From: JBBDWK01 sp040902885
GTDB taxonomy: Bacteria > Acidobacteriota > Terriglobia > Bryobacterales > Bryobacteraceae
Assembly (NCBI GenBank): GCA_040902885.1
Contig: JBBDWK010000065.1
Location: 47,613 to 111,612 of the forward strand
Length of the DNA: 64,000 bases
Reading direction: 5' to 3'
Shown here: positions 33,411 through 41,872 of the stretch, in pieces
How positions within the stretch are numbered: the stretch's first letter is position 1
Layout: each line of letters opens with the position of its first letter
Notes under the pieces: model-generated
What the model was told of the DNA's origin: nothing
Databases searched by the model: none
What the model saw: only the letters and a program-made list of their open reading frames with translations
Program-made: the position numbers and the translations under genes

Positions 33411-34245
33411 GATCCTTGCGCCCGTCGATTTTTCGGAGCCATCCAGGTTCGCGGCCGTCTACGCGGCGGCGCTGGCGAGAGACGCGCGCGCGGAGTTGAT
33501 CCTGCTCCACGCGCTGCCGTCGCTCGACTCCGAGTTTTCCTTTTTACCTCACGCGGAGGGCCGCCTGAAGGAATTGAGTTCCCAGCGCGCGGCGAACGTA
33601 CGGCGGAAGACGGAACGCTTCCTGGTTGGCGACCTGGAGGGCTTGACGGTCAGGCGCGTGGTGGCGGAGGGAGATCCGGCGGAGCAGATTGTCCAATATG
33701 CCTATGCCCAGAAGGTCAGCCTGATCGTTATCCCCACGCGGGGTTACGGCCCGGTACGCCGCTTTCTGCTGGGGTCGGTGGCATCCAAAGTTCTGCACGA
33801 TGCCGATTGTCCGGTCCTTACCGGCGTTCACATGGGTGATCCGAAAGCTTTGGCTTCGGCCGTGCCGGTGAAACACATTCTGTGTGCTGTGGATCTGGGA
33901 CCGCAGACGGAGCATGTTCTGGAATGGGCCTCTGGGATGGCTACGACTTTCTCTGCCCGGATCACAGTGGTTCACGCCGTGCCGCCGCTCGAACCGCAAT
34001 GGCGCGAACCGTTGATGGCGACGGCCATGCAGGACCTCACCGGGCATGTCGAACGGTTCGCGGCGGGCGCGGACTTGCTGGTGGATGCGGGCGACCCGCA
34101 GAAAGTGGTCGCGGCGGCTGCCGCACGGTTGGAGGCCAACCTGGTGGCCATCGGGCGCGGCGTGGACAACGGCATCATCGGGCGCCTGCGCGCCCATGCT
34201 TACGCGATCATTCGCGATTCTCCCTGTCCCGTGGTCAGCGTTTGA
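33394..34245 (+). CDS. Tandem universal stress protein
   Basis: A 283-residue protein made of two Usp domains (about 3-143 and 158-283). The first keeps the ATP-binding motif GYGPVRRFLLGSVASKVL (G-2x-G-9x-G-S), the second is degenerate there (GRGVDNGIIGRLRAHAYAII). Usp proteins often tune transport or metabolism under stress; its position inside the carbonic anhydrase/SulP operon suggests regulation of bicarbonate handling. Its start lies inside the SulP gene and its TGA overlaps the next ATG. Confidence 0.92.
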   Translation: MPVIGKILAPVDFSEPSRFAAVYAAALARDARAELILLHALPSLDSEFSFLPHAEGRLKELSSQRAANVRRKTERFLVGDLEGLTVRRVVAEGDPAEQIVQYAYAQKVSLIVIPTRGYGPVRRFLLGSVASKVLHDADCPVLTGVHMGDPKALASAVPVKHILCAVDLGPQTEHVLEWASGMATTFSARITVVHAVPPLEPQWREPLMATAMQDLTGHVERFAAGADLLVDAGDPQKVVAAAAARLEANLVAIGRGVDNGIIGRLRAHAYAIIRDSPCPVVSV

Positions 34246-34991
34246 TGCGGCTCGGCCGGACCGCCGTTACCGTCGCGGCGTTGCTCTTCACCCAGGCCGC
34301 CGCTGCCCAATCCACCGGGCCCCGGCTTAGGGACACCAATGCCAACGGATGGTTCATGTACTTTGGCGACCATCCCGTGAGCGAAAAATGGGGCATCCAC
34401 CTGGAGGGGCAGTGGCGCCGGTACGATGTGATTACACGCTGGCAGCAACTGCTTCTCAGACCGGGTGTGAACTATGAGTTGAATCGTTCGGTAATGTTTA
34501 CCGTCGGATACGGCTACATCAACACGTGGCCGTATGGGGACTTCCCGGCCGCGGACGCTTTCCCCGAGCACCGTATTTTTCAACAGGTTCTGCTGAAGCA
34601 CAAAGCCGGGAAAGTGGATCTGCAGCATCGTTACCGGCTGGAGCAGCGCTTCATCGGAGAAGTGGGCCGCCGCGAGGACGGTTCGAAACAGATTGAATCC
34701 TGGCGATATCAGAATCGTTTTCGCTACATGCTCAGAGGGTCGATCCCACTGCGGGGTCCATGGTATGTCGGCTTATACGACGAGATCTTTCTGCATTTCG
34801 CGCCCAACTTCGGTCCCAATGTGTTCGATCAGAACCGCGCCTACGGCGCGCTGGGCTACAACTTTGGCAGGATTGGACGGCTGGAGACGGGCTACATGAA
34901 CCAGCTTCTGGCCCAGAGGAACGGCAGAGTGCTGGAGGTAAACCACACGCTCCAGCTCGGCTTCTACTCGAACCTGCCGTTCGGGCGGTGA
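34245..34991 (+). CDS. DUF2490 family outer-membrane protein
   Basis: A 248-residue exported protein with signal peptide (1-21, ending AAAAQS) and a beta-barrel-like pattern of alternating aromatic strands (GWFMYFGDHPVSEKWGIHLEGQ, GYMNQLLAQRNG, LGFYSNLPFGR at the end). It matches DUF2490, a family of putative outer-membrane barrels of unknown function. ATG 34245 overlaps the Usp stop (TGATG), making it the fourth gene of the operon; the open frame extends upstream inside Usp but lacks any DUF2490 content. Confidence 0.85.
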   Translation: MRLGRTAVTVAALLFTQAAAAQSTGPRLRDTNANGWFMYFGDHPVSEKWGIHLEGQWRRYDVITRWQQLLLRPGVNYELNRSVMFTVGYGYINTWPYGDFPAADAFPEHRIFQQVLLKHKAGKVDLQHRYRLEQRFIGEVGRREDGSKQIESWRYQNRFRYMLRGSIPLRGPWYVGLYDEIFLHFAPNFGPNVFDQNRAYGALGYNFGRIGRLETGYMNQLLAQRNGRVLEVNHTLQLGFYSNLPFGR

Positions 34992-35052
34992 AGAGCGCCA
35001 GTACGAGCGAACCGCGCCGCACATCAACAACTAATTGCTCAGCTTCCTATTC

Positions 35053-35457
35053 TCACTGGATCGAGTTGGCCGCCGCGATCACAACCTCGTCGCTCGTGCC
35101 GGCGCTGATTAGGTACAGCCGGTCCGGCGTACTCCACAGCAGCGTGACGCGCACGATCTTGCCGTCCTCATCGAAGCCCTGCAGCAGTGTCCCGGGACCG
35201 GTGCGAAGGTTCACCTGCCGCATCTGCACTACCTCGTCCGGCTCGATCGGGAACAGCCATACAGGGGTGGCGGCGAGTTGCGAGGCGAATTGGCGGGCGT
35301 CGGCGTGGTTCAACCCGACGATCCGTAGGAGGGCTTCGGAAAACGCGCCGAAGATTCGGCACAGGCGCTGGTAATATGCCTGGAAAAGAGCCTCGAAGTC
35401 AGTTGCCGCATCGGGAACAGCACCCATCGCAACCATCGTTTCGCCAGTCGTATCCAC
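35053..35457 (-). CDS. Hypothetical protein, 134 residues
   Basis: No family recognised. The frame has good codon use on this strand and begins 6 bp after the CRTAC1 gene stop, so it is probably co-transcribed. The middle (about 22-50, FEALFQAYYQRLCRIFG) is a helical region faintly like the start of sigma-70 region 2, followed by a beta-rich C-terminal half (about 75-134, TLLQGFDEDGKIVRVTLLW) that looks like a small ligand-binding or anti-factor fold. It lacks a signal peptide. The start could be GTG 35457 or ATG 35436. Confidence 0.6.
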   Translation of the reverse strand: MDTTGETMVAMGAVPDAATDFEALFQAYYQRLCRIFGAFSEALLRIVGLNHADARQFASQLAATPVWLFPIEPDEVVQMRQVNLRTGPGTLLQGFDEDGKIVRVTLLWSTPDRLYLISAGTSDEVVIAAANSIQ

Positions 35458-35463
35458 GCACTA

Positions 35464-37143
35464 TTAACGACGCTCGGAGGGAAAGCGTGACATGCTTCCG
35501 GGCTCCACAATCACGTGAACCTGGTCCGCCCGCAAATCCTTCAGGTACTGGCGGCGGCCGCTTGGCCAGAGAATCTCCACTGAGACGGTTTCAGCGTCCG
35601 TAAGACCAAAGTGAATCAGAGGGGAACTCGCCGATAAATAGCTGCCCGAGGCGTCGGCGTAAGCTCGCAGCTTCCGGCCGGTCGATGTTGTCGCCAGAAC
35701 CGTCGCGCCATACCCATCGCGATTGCTTTGCCTACCCCGCAAGCGCAGAGCCAGCCAGTGTTGGCCGGATTCGGTGGTGTTGCGAAGCACCAGGGCGGGC
35801 TCGTTGTTGCCGCTGACCACAATGTCGGGCAGTCCGTCCCCGTCCAGGTCGCCCACCGCCAGTCCGCGGCCGGCCCGGGGTTTTCGGAAAGCGGGCCCGG
35901 CGCTTTCGGAGACGTCGAAGAAGCGGCCGAAGACGTTGCGCGCGAGCAGCAGCGGCTCGCGGTACTTTACGCCCGGGTCGCTCCACTCGATGGTGTCCAT
36001 GACGTGCCCCTGCGCGACCACCAGATCCGGCCAGCCGTCGTTATCCAGATCGGCCAACCGCGCGCCCCATCCCGAACTCAAATCCGTCATCGCAGCCAGA
36101 CCCGTCGCGGCGCTTGCCGGGTTGAAGTCGCCGCCTTCGCTGCCGCGATAAAGCCAGTAGCCCTGCCGGGCGAGGGCATTGATGAAGATGTCCGGACGCA
36201 AGTCGCCATCGAAATCCGCGGCGTCGATGCCCATGCCCGCGTACGTCCGTCCATCTTCGTCGTATGCCAAGCCGCGGCGCAAAGCGGCTTCTTCAAAGCG
36301 CTCGCCGCGAACGTTCACGAAAAGCTGCTGCCGCACCGAGTCGTTGGCCACGAGGACGTCGGGCCAGCCGTCTCCGTTGACGTCCTCGATCTTGACGCCC
36401 AAGCCCTTGCCTGGACTTTTTCCGAAACCCGCGCGTTCGGAGACATCCTCGAACCGCCCGTTGCCCAGGTTCCGGAAGAGCAGGTGCCGAGCCGGCGGGA
36501 AGAAGCGTGGGTGGCAGTAGGAACGGGGCGTGCCTTCGCCCTCGCCGCACCATCGGCTCGCCGCGAAATTCCATTCGAGGTAGCGCACCACAAACAGGTC
36601 GAGCCGGCCATCCCGGTCGTAGTCGAGGAACGCCGTCCCCGCAGACCAGCCGCCCGCAGCCACTCCGGCCCGTTCCGCAACCTCGGCGAACCGGCCGCCC
36701 TCGTTCCTGTACAGATAATTGCGGCCCAGGGCGGTCACATAGAGGTCCGCGTCGCCGTCGTTATCGTAGTCGCCCACGGCGATGCCCATGCCGTACCCGT
36801 CGCCGGTCAATTCCCATTTTCGGGTGACGTCTTCGAAGCTTCCGTTGCCAACGTTGCGGTAGAGACGGTGAAAGTAAGCAGGGGCCGCCTTATCGGGTTT
36901 CCTGTCGGGCTTCATGGGATCGGAAAGCCCGGCGCCGTTGAGAAAGAACAGATCCAGCCGGCCATCATTATCCACGTCAACCATGGCCACGCCGCTACCC
37001 ATGGTTTCTATTAAGTATTTCTGAGCGGTGGGGCTGGAGGCATGTTGGAAGCGAATGCCCGCGGAGGCGGTCACGTCCTCAAAGCGAATCGTGGCGACCA
37101 AAGGGGCCGCCATGACCATTAAGACTGTAATGAAATATTTCAC
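35464..37143 (-). CDS. CRTAC1-like VCBS/FG-GAP repeat protein with ASPIC/UnbV domain
   Basis: A 559-residue exported protein. After a signal peptide (about 1-17) there are repeated FG-GAP/VCBS blades with calcium-type loops such as DVDNDGRLDLFF, DYDNDGDADLYV, DVNGDGWPDVLV, DFDGDLRPDIFI and DLDNDGWPDLVV, forming a beta-propeller. The C-terminal ASPIC/UnbV domain follows (about 470-545, GATVLATTSTGRKL and VEILWPSGRRQ). Such proteins are abundant in acidobacteria and probably bind ligands outside the cell. It diverges from the DUF1549 gene; the GTG start has no good ribosome site. Confidence 0.92.
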   Translation of the reverse strand: MKYFITVLMVMAAPLVATIRFEDVTASAGIRFQHASSPTAQKYLIETMGSGVAMVDVDNDGRLDLFFLNGAGLSDPMKPDRKPDKAAPAYFHRLYRNVGNGSFEDVTRKWELTGDGYGMGIAVGDYDNDGDADLYVTALGRNYLYRNEGGRFAEVAERAGVAAGGWSAGTAFLDYDRDGRLDLFVVRYLEWNFAASRWCGEGEGTPRSYCHPRFFPPARHLLFRNLGNGRFEDVSERAGFGKSPGKGLGVKIEDVNGDGWPDVLVANDSVRQQLFVNVRGERFEEAALRRGLAYDEDGRTYAGMGIDAADFDGDLRPDIFINALARQGYWLYRGSEGGDFNPASAATGLAAMTDLSSGWGARLADLDNDGWPDLVVAQGHVMDTIEWSDPGVKYREPLLLARNVFGRFFDVSESAGPAFRKPRAGRGLAVGDLDGDGLPDIVVSGNNEPALVLRNTTESGQHWLALRLRGRQSNRDGYGATVLATTSTGRKLRAYADASGSYLSASSPLIHFGLTDAETVSVEILWPSGRRQYLKDLRADQVHVIVEPGSMSRFPSERR

Positions 37144-37188
37144 TCGCCGGATTTCTATGATACGATAGGCAGCGAGTCAGAGGAGCCT

Positions 37189-39099
37189 ATGCGCATCCGT
37201 CCGTGGTTCATCGTTGCCGCTCTTCCGTTAATAGCGGGCGCACAGCAGGTTTCCCCGGAAGCCGAGCGGCACATCGACCGGGCCCACGAATCGCTCCACA
37301 AGCCTAAGCCAAAGCCCGGAGAGGCTGCGGACGCACTGACTCGCAGCGTGGCGGGACTGCGGCCCGGCGGTGCTCTCCACGCGCCGGTCGAGAAGCGCAA
37401 TTTCATCGACAATCATATCTTCGGCCGCATTGAGAAAGACGGCATTCCGCACGCAGGTCCCGCCAGTGACGAAGAGTTCGCCCGCCGGGCCTGGCTCGAC
37501 GCCACTGGGCGGATTCCGCCAGTCAACGAACTCATTGCCTTCCTGGAGAGCAAAGATCCAGACAAGCGGGACAAGCTGATTGACAGGGTGGTGGACAGCG
37601 ACGATTTCGTCAGCCGGTGGGCTTACTACTTCGGGGATCTGTTCCGCGCGGGAAACCGGATGGGATTTGGATCCAATTTGTTCCAGTACTGGATCGAGGA
37701 GTGGCTCCGCCTCGACCGATCTTATGCCGAGGTGGTGCGCGATTTGCTCAGTCAGGGCGGCAAGAGCAGCCATTCTTCACCTGGCGCCCTTTATTTCGCG
37801 CGCGACTTCGTCAAGGCGAAAGACGACCCCGACGAACCGGACGCTCACGATCTGGTGAACCGCGCCGACACCATCGACGAGTTCACCATCACCTACATGA
37901 AGGTCTTCATGGGCCTGAACGTAGGCTGCGTTTCCTGCCACGATGGCCGCAATCATCTCGAGCAGGTCAACCTATTCCTCACCGAGAAGAAACGCTCGGA
38001 GTTTTTCCAGCAGGCCGCCTTCTATGGCAAGACGCGGCTGCTCATGAACTGGGAGAACGGCTTTCAGGCCAACACGGAATACACGGTGGACGACGTCGTC
38101 GATGAGGGTTACCCGACGAAGGGTGAAAGCATCGTGCGCGTACCCCGCACCGGGGGACCCAACGACCCGCGATTCCTGCTCAACGGCGAAGGCCCCAAGC
38201 CGGACGAAGAGCCGCGCGATGCCCTGGCGAGAATTCTCACCGGGCACATCCAATTTTCGAGGGCGACCGTCAACCGCATCTGGGCGGAGTTGATGGGATT
38301 CGGCATCGTCGAGCCAGCCGACGAATTCGACCTGAACAGGTATTACCCGGACCAGAAATTGCCGAAAGGCTGGACCATCCAGCCCTCGAATCCGTATCTG
38401 CTCGACGACCTGGCGAAGGATTTCCAAAAGTCCAACTACAGCTTCAAGCACTTGATCCGGACCATCATGAAGTCGAGCGCCTACCAGCTTTCCTCAAAGT
38501 TTGATGGCGAGTGGAAACCGGAGTACGCGCCCTATTACGCGAGAAAGTTCGTGCGGATGCTGGGGCCTGCCCAGCTTCAGGACGCCATTTTTACCGCCAC
38601 GAGCCGTCCGGGCAACTTTACGAGCCGTGGGACAAAGGTTGGCATGTCCATGGAACTTCTCGATCCGGCGCACGCCAGCCGGGAAGTCGCGGAAATGATG
38701 CGGGCGTTCGGCCAAGCCAGCCGGGACGAGATGCCCAAGCGCGCGCCGACTTCTTCGCTGCAGGCCATGCTGATGATGAATTCGAAGGTTGTGCTGGACC
38801 GCGTGAAGGCGGAAGGGAACAGCCGGGTGGAGCAGCTTCTGAAGAGCCGCGATCTGGAGCGGATTGTCGCGACCCAAGCCATTCGCGCGGCCACTTCCCG
38901 GGAACCTTCGGCCAGCGAGATCGAGATCGCCCTCGACCGAGGCATGATCCATAAGCTCTACCTGGCTACACTGGGCCGGAATCCGCTGGAGGGAGAAATC
39001 CGGATAGCGATGGGAGAACTGGAGCGAGGCCGCGAGCGCGGGCTCGAGAATCTGCAATGGGCGTTGTTGAACAACCCGGAGTTTCTCTTCAACTATTGA
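37189..39099 (+). CDS. DUF1549/DUF1553 secreted protein with cytochrome-like CxxCH
   Basis: A 636-residue exported protein: signal peptide (1-18), DUF1549 (about 80-290, FARRAWLDATGRIPPVNEL) with one haem-type CVSCH motif (C247, C250, H251), and DUF1553 (about 345-610, FSRATVNRIWAELMGFGIVEP and SAYQLSSKF). The family is typical of planctomycetes and acidobacteria and has no established role. AGAGGAG precedes the ATG. It is followed by a DUF1501 gene after 17 bp, its standard partner. Confidence 0.9.
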   Translation: MRIRPWFIVAALPLIAGAQQVSPEAERHIDRAHESLHKPKPKPGEAADALTRSVAGLRPGGALHAPVEKRNFIDNHIFGRIEKDGIPHAGPASDEEFARRAWLDATGRIPPVNELIAFLESKDPDKRDKLIDRVVDSDDFVSRWAYYFGDLFRAGNRMGFGSNLFQYWIEEWLRLDRSYAEVVRDLLSQGGKSSHSSPGALYFARDFVKAKDDPDEPDAHDLVNRADTIDEFTITYMKVFMGLNVGCVSCHDGRNHLEQVNLFLTEKKRSEFFQQAAFYGKTRLLMNWENGFQANTEYTVDDVVDEGYPTKGESIVRVPRTGGPNDPRFLLNGEGPKPDEEPRDALARILTGHIQFSRATVNRIWAELMGFGIVEPADEFDLNRYYPDQKLPKGWTIQPSNPYLLDDLAKDFQKSNYSFKHLIRTIMKSSAYQLSSKFDGEWKPEYAPYYARKFVRMLGPAQLQDAIFTATSRPGNFTSRGTKVGMSMELLDPAHASREVAEMMRAFGQASRDEMPKRAPTSSLQAMLMMNSKVVLDRVKAEGNSRVEQLLKSRDLERIVATQAIRAATSREPSASEIEIALDRGMIHKLYLATLGRNPLEGEIRIAMGELERGRERGLENLQWALLNNPEFLFNY

Positions 39100-39116
39100 A
39101 GGACGCGAGGGCAACG

Positions 39117-40502
39117 ATGAAGAACATATCCGACCTGGTTCCCACCCGCCGCGACGCGATCAAGCTCGGAACGCTGAGCCTGACCGGTGCATTTGCGGAG
39201 ATGGCTCTCTGGCCGCACAAACTGCGGGCGGCGGGCAAGTCCAATCCTCGGGGCACGGCCCGCTTCTGCATATTGCTCGAAGCCGCCGGAGCCATCAGCC
39301 ACGTCGATACGTTCGACTTCAAAGAGGACAAGGGCACGCCCAAGGATATCGACATCCGCCAGATACGCAACGACCTGTATCTCTCGCATCGGCTGTTTCC
39401 CGAGCTTTCCGGGCAGATGGACAAAGTGGATGTCGTGCGCACCTTCAAGAGCCACGAGGTGGTTCACTTTCGCGGAGAATATTACACGCGCGCGGGGCGG
39501 CCGCTGAACCCGGCGCAGGTTGCGGAAATTCCCCCGGTTGGCTCGGTGGTCGCTTCCGAGCTGGAATCCCAGCGGCGTGAGACCGACACGTTTCCCACGT
39601 TCGTCACCTTCAATCTGGGAACCTCGGCGCTGCCCACTGGGTTCCTGCATCCAAAGTTCTCGGGCCTCGATATCAATGCAAGCGCCGGGCCAGGAAGCGT
39701 CTCCTCCACCGGAGATGCGCTGGCTCTGCTCGAGGAGCGCTTCCGGCTGCTTACCCAGCTTGATGAGGTGCTGGCCAAGGAACGCGAATACCGCGGACGC
39801 GAGCTGGCTTCGTTCCGCACTTTCCAGCAGGACGCCTATCGCATACTGGGTGACGGGCGCTGGCCGGGGGCGCTGACAACCAGCGAGGACGAGCGCAAAC
39901 GCTACGGCGAAAATGAAGTCGGATCGGGATGTCTGCTGGCGCGAAATTTGATCCAGGCCGATGCCGGCACGCGCTACATACACATCCGCCATTCCGGCTG
40001 GGACCATCACAAGAAGATTTTCGATCACCAGGCGGGATCCAACCACTATAAGCACTGCAACGACATCGATCGTGCTCTGGCCAACCTTCTGAAGGATCTT
40101 TCCGGAACTCCTTCGCCGGCCACGCCTGGAAAAACGCTGCTCGACGATACGCTGGTGGTGGTTGCCACAGAGTTTGGCCGGGTACCCGGCGCGCTTAACT
40201 TAGTGGACGGCCGGCACCACTACAACGGGGCCTATATCGGCCTGTTTGCCGGAGGCGGCGTTCGCGGAGGACGCATCATCGGCAAAACCGACGCGACGGG
40301 CGAGAAGGTGATCGAGACCGGCTGGCGTCACAAGATGCAGGTGAAGACGGAGAACATCTACGCCAGCGTCTACTCCGCGCTCGGCATCGACTGGCGCAAA
40401 GAGATCACCAACACTCCCTCCAAGCGCACCTACCGCTACGTGGACCCCCTCGGCGCGACGGAGATGTGCATGGACGACGAGATCGCGGAGCTGTTCGTCT
40501 AA
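39117..40502 (+). CDS. DUF1501 family Tat-exported protein
   Basis: A 461-residue protein related to the alkaline-phosphatase/sulfatase superfamily. The N-terminus has a twin-arginine motif (PTRRDAIKLGTLSL) for Tat export. The core contains LLEAAGAISHVDTFDFKE, RTFKSHEVVHFRGEYYT and VVATEFGRVPGALNLVDGRHHYN. DUF1501 proteins are of unknown substrate. ATG 39117 follows the DUF1549 stop by 17 bp; the open frame reaches back into that gene but lacks support. Confidence 0.9.
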   Translation: MKNISDLVPTRRDAIKLGTLSLTGAFAEMALWPHKLRAAGKSNPRGTARFCILLEAAGAISHVDTFDFKEDKGTPKDIDIRQIRNDLYLSHRLFPELSGQMDKVDVVRTFKSHEVVHFRGEYYTRAGRPLNPAQVAEIPPVGSVVASELESQRRETDTFPTFVTFNLGTSALPTGFLHPKFSGLDINASAGPGSVSSTGDALALLEERFRLLTQLDEVLAKEREYRGRELASFRTFQQDAYRILGDGRWPGALTTSEDERKRYGENEVGSGCLLARNLIQADAGTRYIHIRHSGWDHHKKIFDHQAGSNHYKHCNDIDRALANLLKDLSGTPSPATPGKTLLDDTLVVVATEFGRVPGALNLVDGRHHYNGAYIGLFAGGGVRGGRIIGKTDATGEKVIETGWRHKMQVKTENIYASVYSALGIDWRKEITNTPSKRTYRYVDPLGATEMCMDDEIAELFV

Positions 40503-40514
40503 CCGGACCTGGGG

Positions 40515-41309
40515 ATGAAATTTCGAACTGCCCTCCTCGCGGCAGCCCTCGCCGCCACACTGCCGGCGGAGGAACCGCCGCCTTCGAAGAAGATACCGGG
40601 CATGGCGGTGGTGCCCGCGGGGGAGTTCCTGATGGGGCGAACCCGCGAAACGCCGGACGACAAGACCGGCATGCGCCCCCTGATCCTCCGCGACGACCGG
40701 CCGCCCCACAGGGTCCACCTCAACGCCTTCTACATGGACACCCACGAGGTGAGTCACGAAGCCTATGCGAAGTTCGTCAAGGCCACCGGGCATCGGACCC
40801 CGTATCACTGGCTCAAAGGCCAGCTTCCTCAAGGCAAGGAAAAACTTCCCGTCTACAACGTGGACTGGCACGATGCCGCCGCCTACTGCGGGTGGGCTGG
40901 GAAGCGTCTTCCCACCGAGGCGGAATGGGAAAAGGCGGCCCGCGGAGGCATGGAAGGGAAGGACTTCCCCTGGGGGGACAATGTCGCAACCGGCGACGCC
41001 CGCTTCAACACGGCCGACGGCGCCGCCCCGATAGGACAGTACAAGCCCAATGCGTATGGTCTGTTCGACATGGCCGGCAACGCCGCCGAGTGGTGCGCCG
41101 ATTGGTTCGACAGGACCTACTACGAGAACAGCCCGGAACGGAATCCTCCGGGACCAATGGAAGGCAAATACAAGATGGTTCGCGGAGGCGCTTGGGCGGA
41201 CGGCCCCCGGCGCATCACGGTTTTCTTCCGCAACTGGATCCGCCCCAACCAGACCACGCCCAATCTGGGTTTCCGGTGCGTCCTGGAAGTGAAGCCCGAA
41301 GATCGCTAG
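40515..41309 (+). CDS. SUMF1/FGE-sulfatase-domain protein without the catalytic cysteines
   Basis: A 264-residue exported protein (signal peptide 1-19) made of one formylglycine-generating-enzyme-like C-lectin fold: MAVVPAGEFLMGRT, FYMDTHEVSHEAYAKFV, RLPTEAEWEKAARGG, LFDMAGNAAEWCADWF and MVRGGAWADGPRRITVFFRN. True formylglycine-generating enzymes have two active-site cysteines after the RGGSW block; here that block reads RGGAWADG with none, so it is not a sulfatase activator of the usual kind. It is 12 bp after the DUF1501 gene and probably works with that secreted pair. Confidence 0.9.
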   Translation: MKFRTALLAAALAATLPAEEPPPSKKIPGMAVVPAGEFLMGRTRETPDDKTGMRPLILRDDRPPHRVHLNAFYMDTHEVSHEAYAKFVKATGHRTPYHWLKGQLPQGKEKLPVYNVDWHDAAAYCGWAGKRLPTEAEWEKAARGGMEGKDFPWGDNVATGDARFNTADGAAPIGQYKPNAYGLFDMAGNAAEWCADWFDRTYYENSPERNPPGPMEGKYKMVRGGAWADGPRRITVFFRNWIRPNQTTPNLGFRCVLEVKPEDR

Positions 41310-41336
41310 AGCGGCGTCCCTCCCAATTCCTTACAA

Positions 41337-41393
41337 CCGCTTCCTCTGGTCGCGGCTCGGAAACCGTTGCTGAGCCGCGACCTGAGGGAGCGG
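41337..41393. repeat. Palindromic repeat, copy 2
   Basis: Arms of 22 bp at 41337-41358 and 41372-41393 match with two mismatches around a 13-nt loop. The core is the same as in the 3922-3986 copy. It stands between the SUMF1 gene and padR. Confidence 0.85.
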
Positions 41394-41456
41394 ACGGACG
41401 TCCCACTCGAGGTCTGTGCCAGCGGTGCGGACTCGCGGCAATTCCGAAACTGCTGG

Positions 41457-41480
41457 TCTGACGCTCTGACGCTCTGACGC
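41457..41480 (+). repeat. TCTGACGC tandem repeat, three perfect copies
   Basis: Three exact 8-bp units at 41457, 41465 and 41473. The last holds the presumed -35 element CTGACG (41474-41479) of the padR promoter, so unit number may change spacing of upstream sequences or offer alternative -35 boxes. Confidence 0.9.
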
Positions 41481-41502
41481 ACCTCCTCTGACTATCTACA
41501 AT
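41474..41502 (+). promoter_or_regulatory. padR operon promoter
   Basis: CTGACG (41474-41479, four of six -35 bases) and TACAAT (41497-41502, five of six -10 bases) are separated by 17 bp. The -10 is part of the left arm of the operator, so a bound repressor would block RNA polymerase. Confidence 0.6.
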
Positions 41503-41522
41503 TCTGGGCATATTGTAGATAG
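41492..41522. promoter_or_regulatory. PadR operator, 11-bp perfect inverted repeat
   Basis: CTATCTACAAT (41492-41502) and ATTGTAGATAG (41512-41522) are perfect complements around 9 bp. It overlaps the -10 element and ends 15 bp before the padR GTG. TATCTACA/TGTAGATA arms are the form usual for PadR operators in acidobacteria. Autorepression of padR and control of the following permease is the natural reading. Confidence 0.85.
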
Positions 41523-41537
41523 TCGAGAGGAATTCCC

Positions 41538-41867
41538 GTGGGTAAGCCATCCGATCTCATTCAAGGCACGCTGGACCTGCTCATCCTGAAGACCATTTCG
41601 CTCGAGCCGATGCACGGCTGGGGGATTGCGCAGCGTATCCAGCAGATCAGCGGCGACGTCCTGCAAGTCCAGCAGGGGTCGCTCTACCCGGCGATTCACC
41701 GGCTGGAGCAACAGGCGTGGATCAAGGCCGATTGGCGCGAGACCGACAACAACCGGCGGGCAAAATTCTATTCGCTCACAACAGCCGGACGCCGGCAACT
41801 GGAGAAGGAACTGGTCAACTGGAAGCGGCTCTCCGGCGCAGTCGGACTCATCGTTGAAATGGTGTAA
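41538..41867 (+). CDS. PadR family transcriptional repressor
   Basis: A 109-residue winged-helix repressor of the short PadR subfamily. It shows KPSDLIQGTLDLLILKTI, the recognition region GSLYPAIHRLEQ and the wing NRRAKFYSLTTAGRRQLEKE. GTG 41538 has GAGAGG 8 nt upstream. It lies 5 bp before the permease gene, the regular acidobacterial pairing of PadR with a duplicated permease, and behind its own operator. The inducer is unknown. Confidence 0.95.
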   Translation: MGKPSDLIQGTLDLLILKTISLEPMHGWGIAQRIQQISGDVLQVQQGSLYPAIHRLEQQAWIKADWRETDNNRRAKFYSLTTAGRRQLEKELVNWKRLSGAVGLIVEMV

Positions 41868-41872
41868 CCACT

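Noticed and set aside
35372..35392. Weak sigma-70 region 2 resemblance in the 35053-35457 protein
   Set aside because: Only about 15 residues look alike and no region 4 or DNA-binding part follows.
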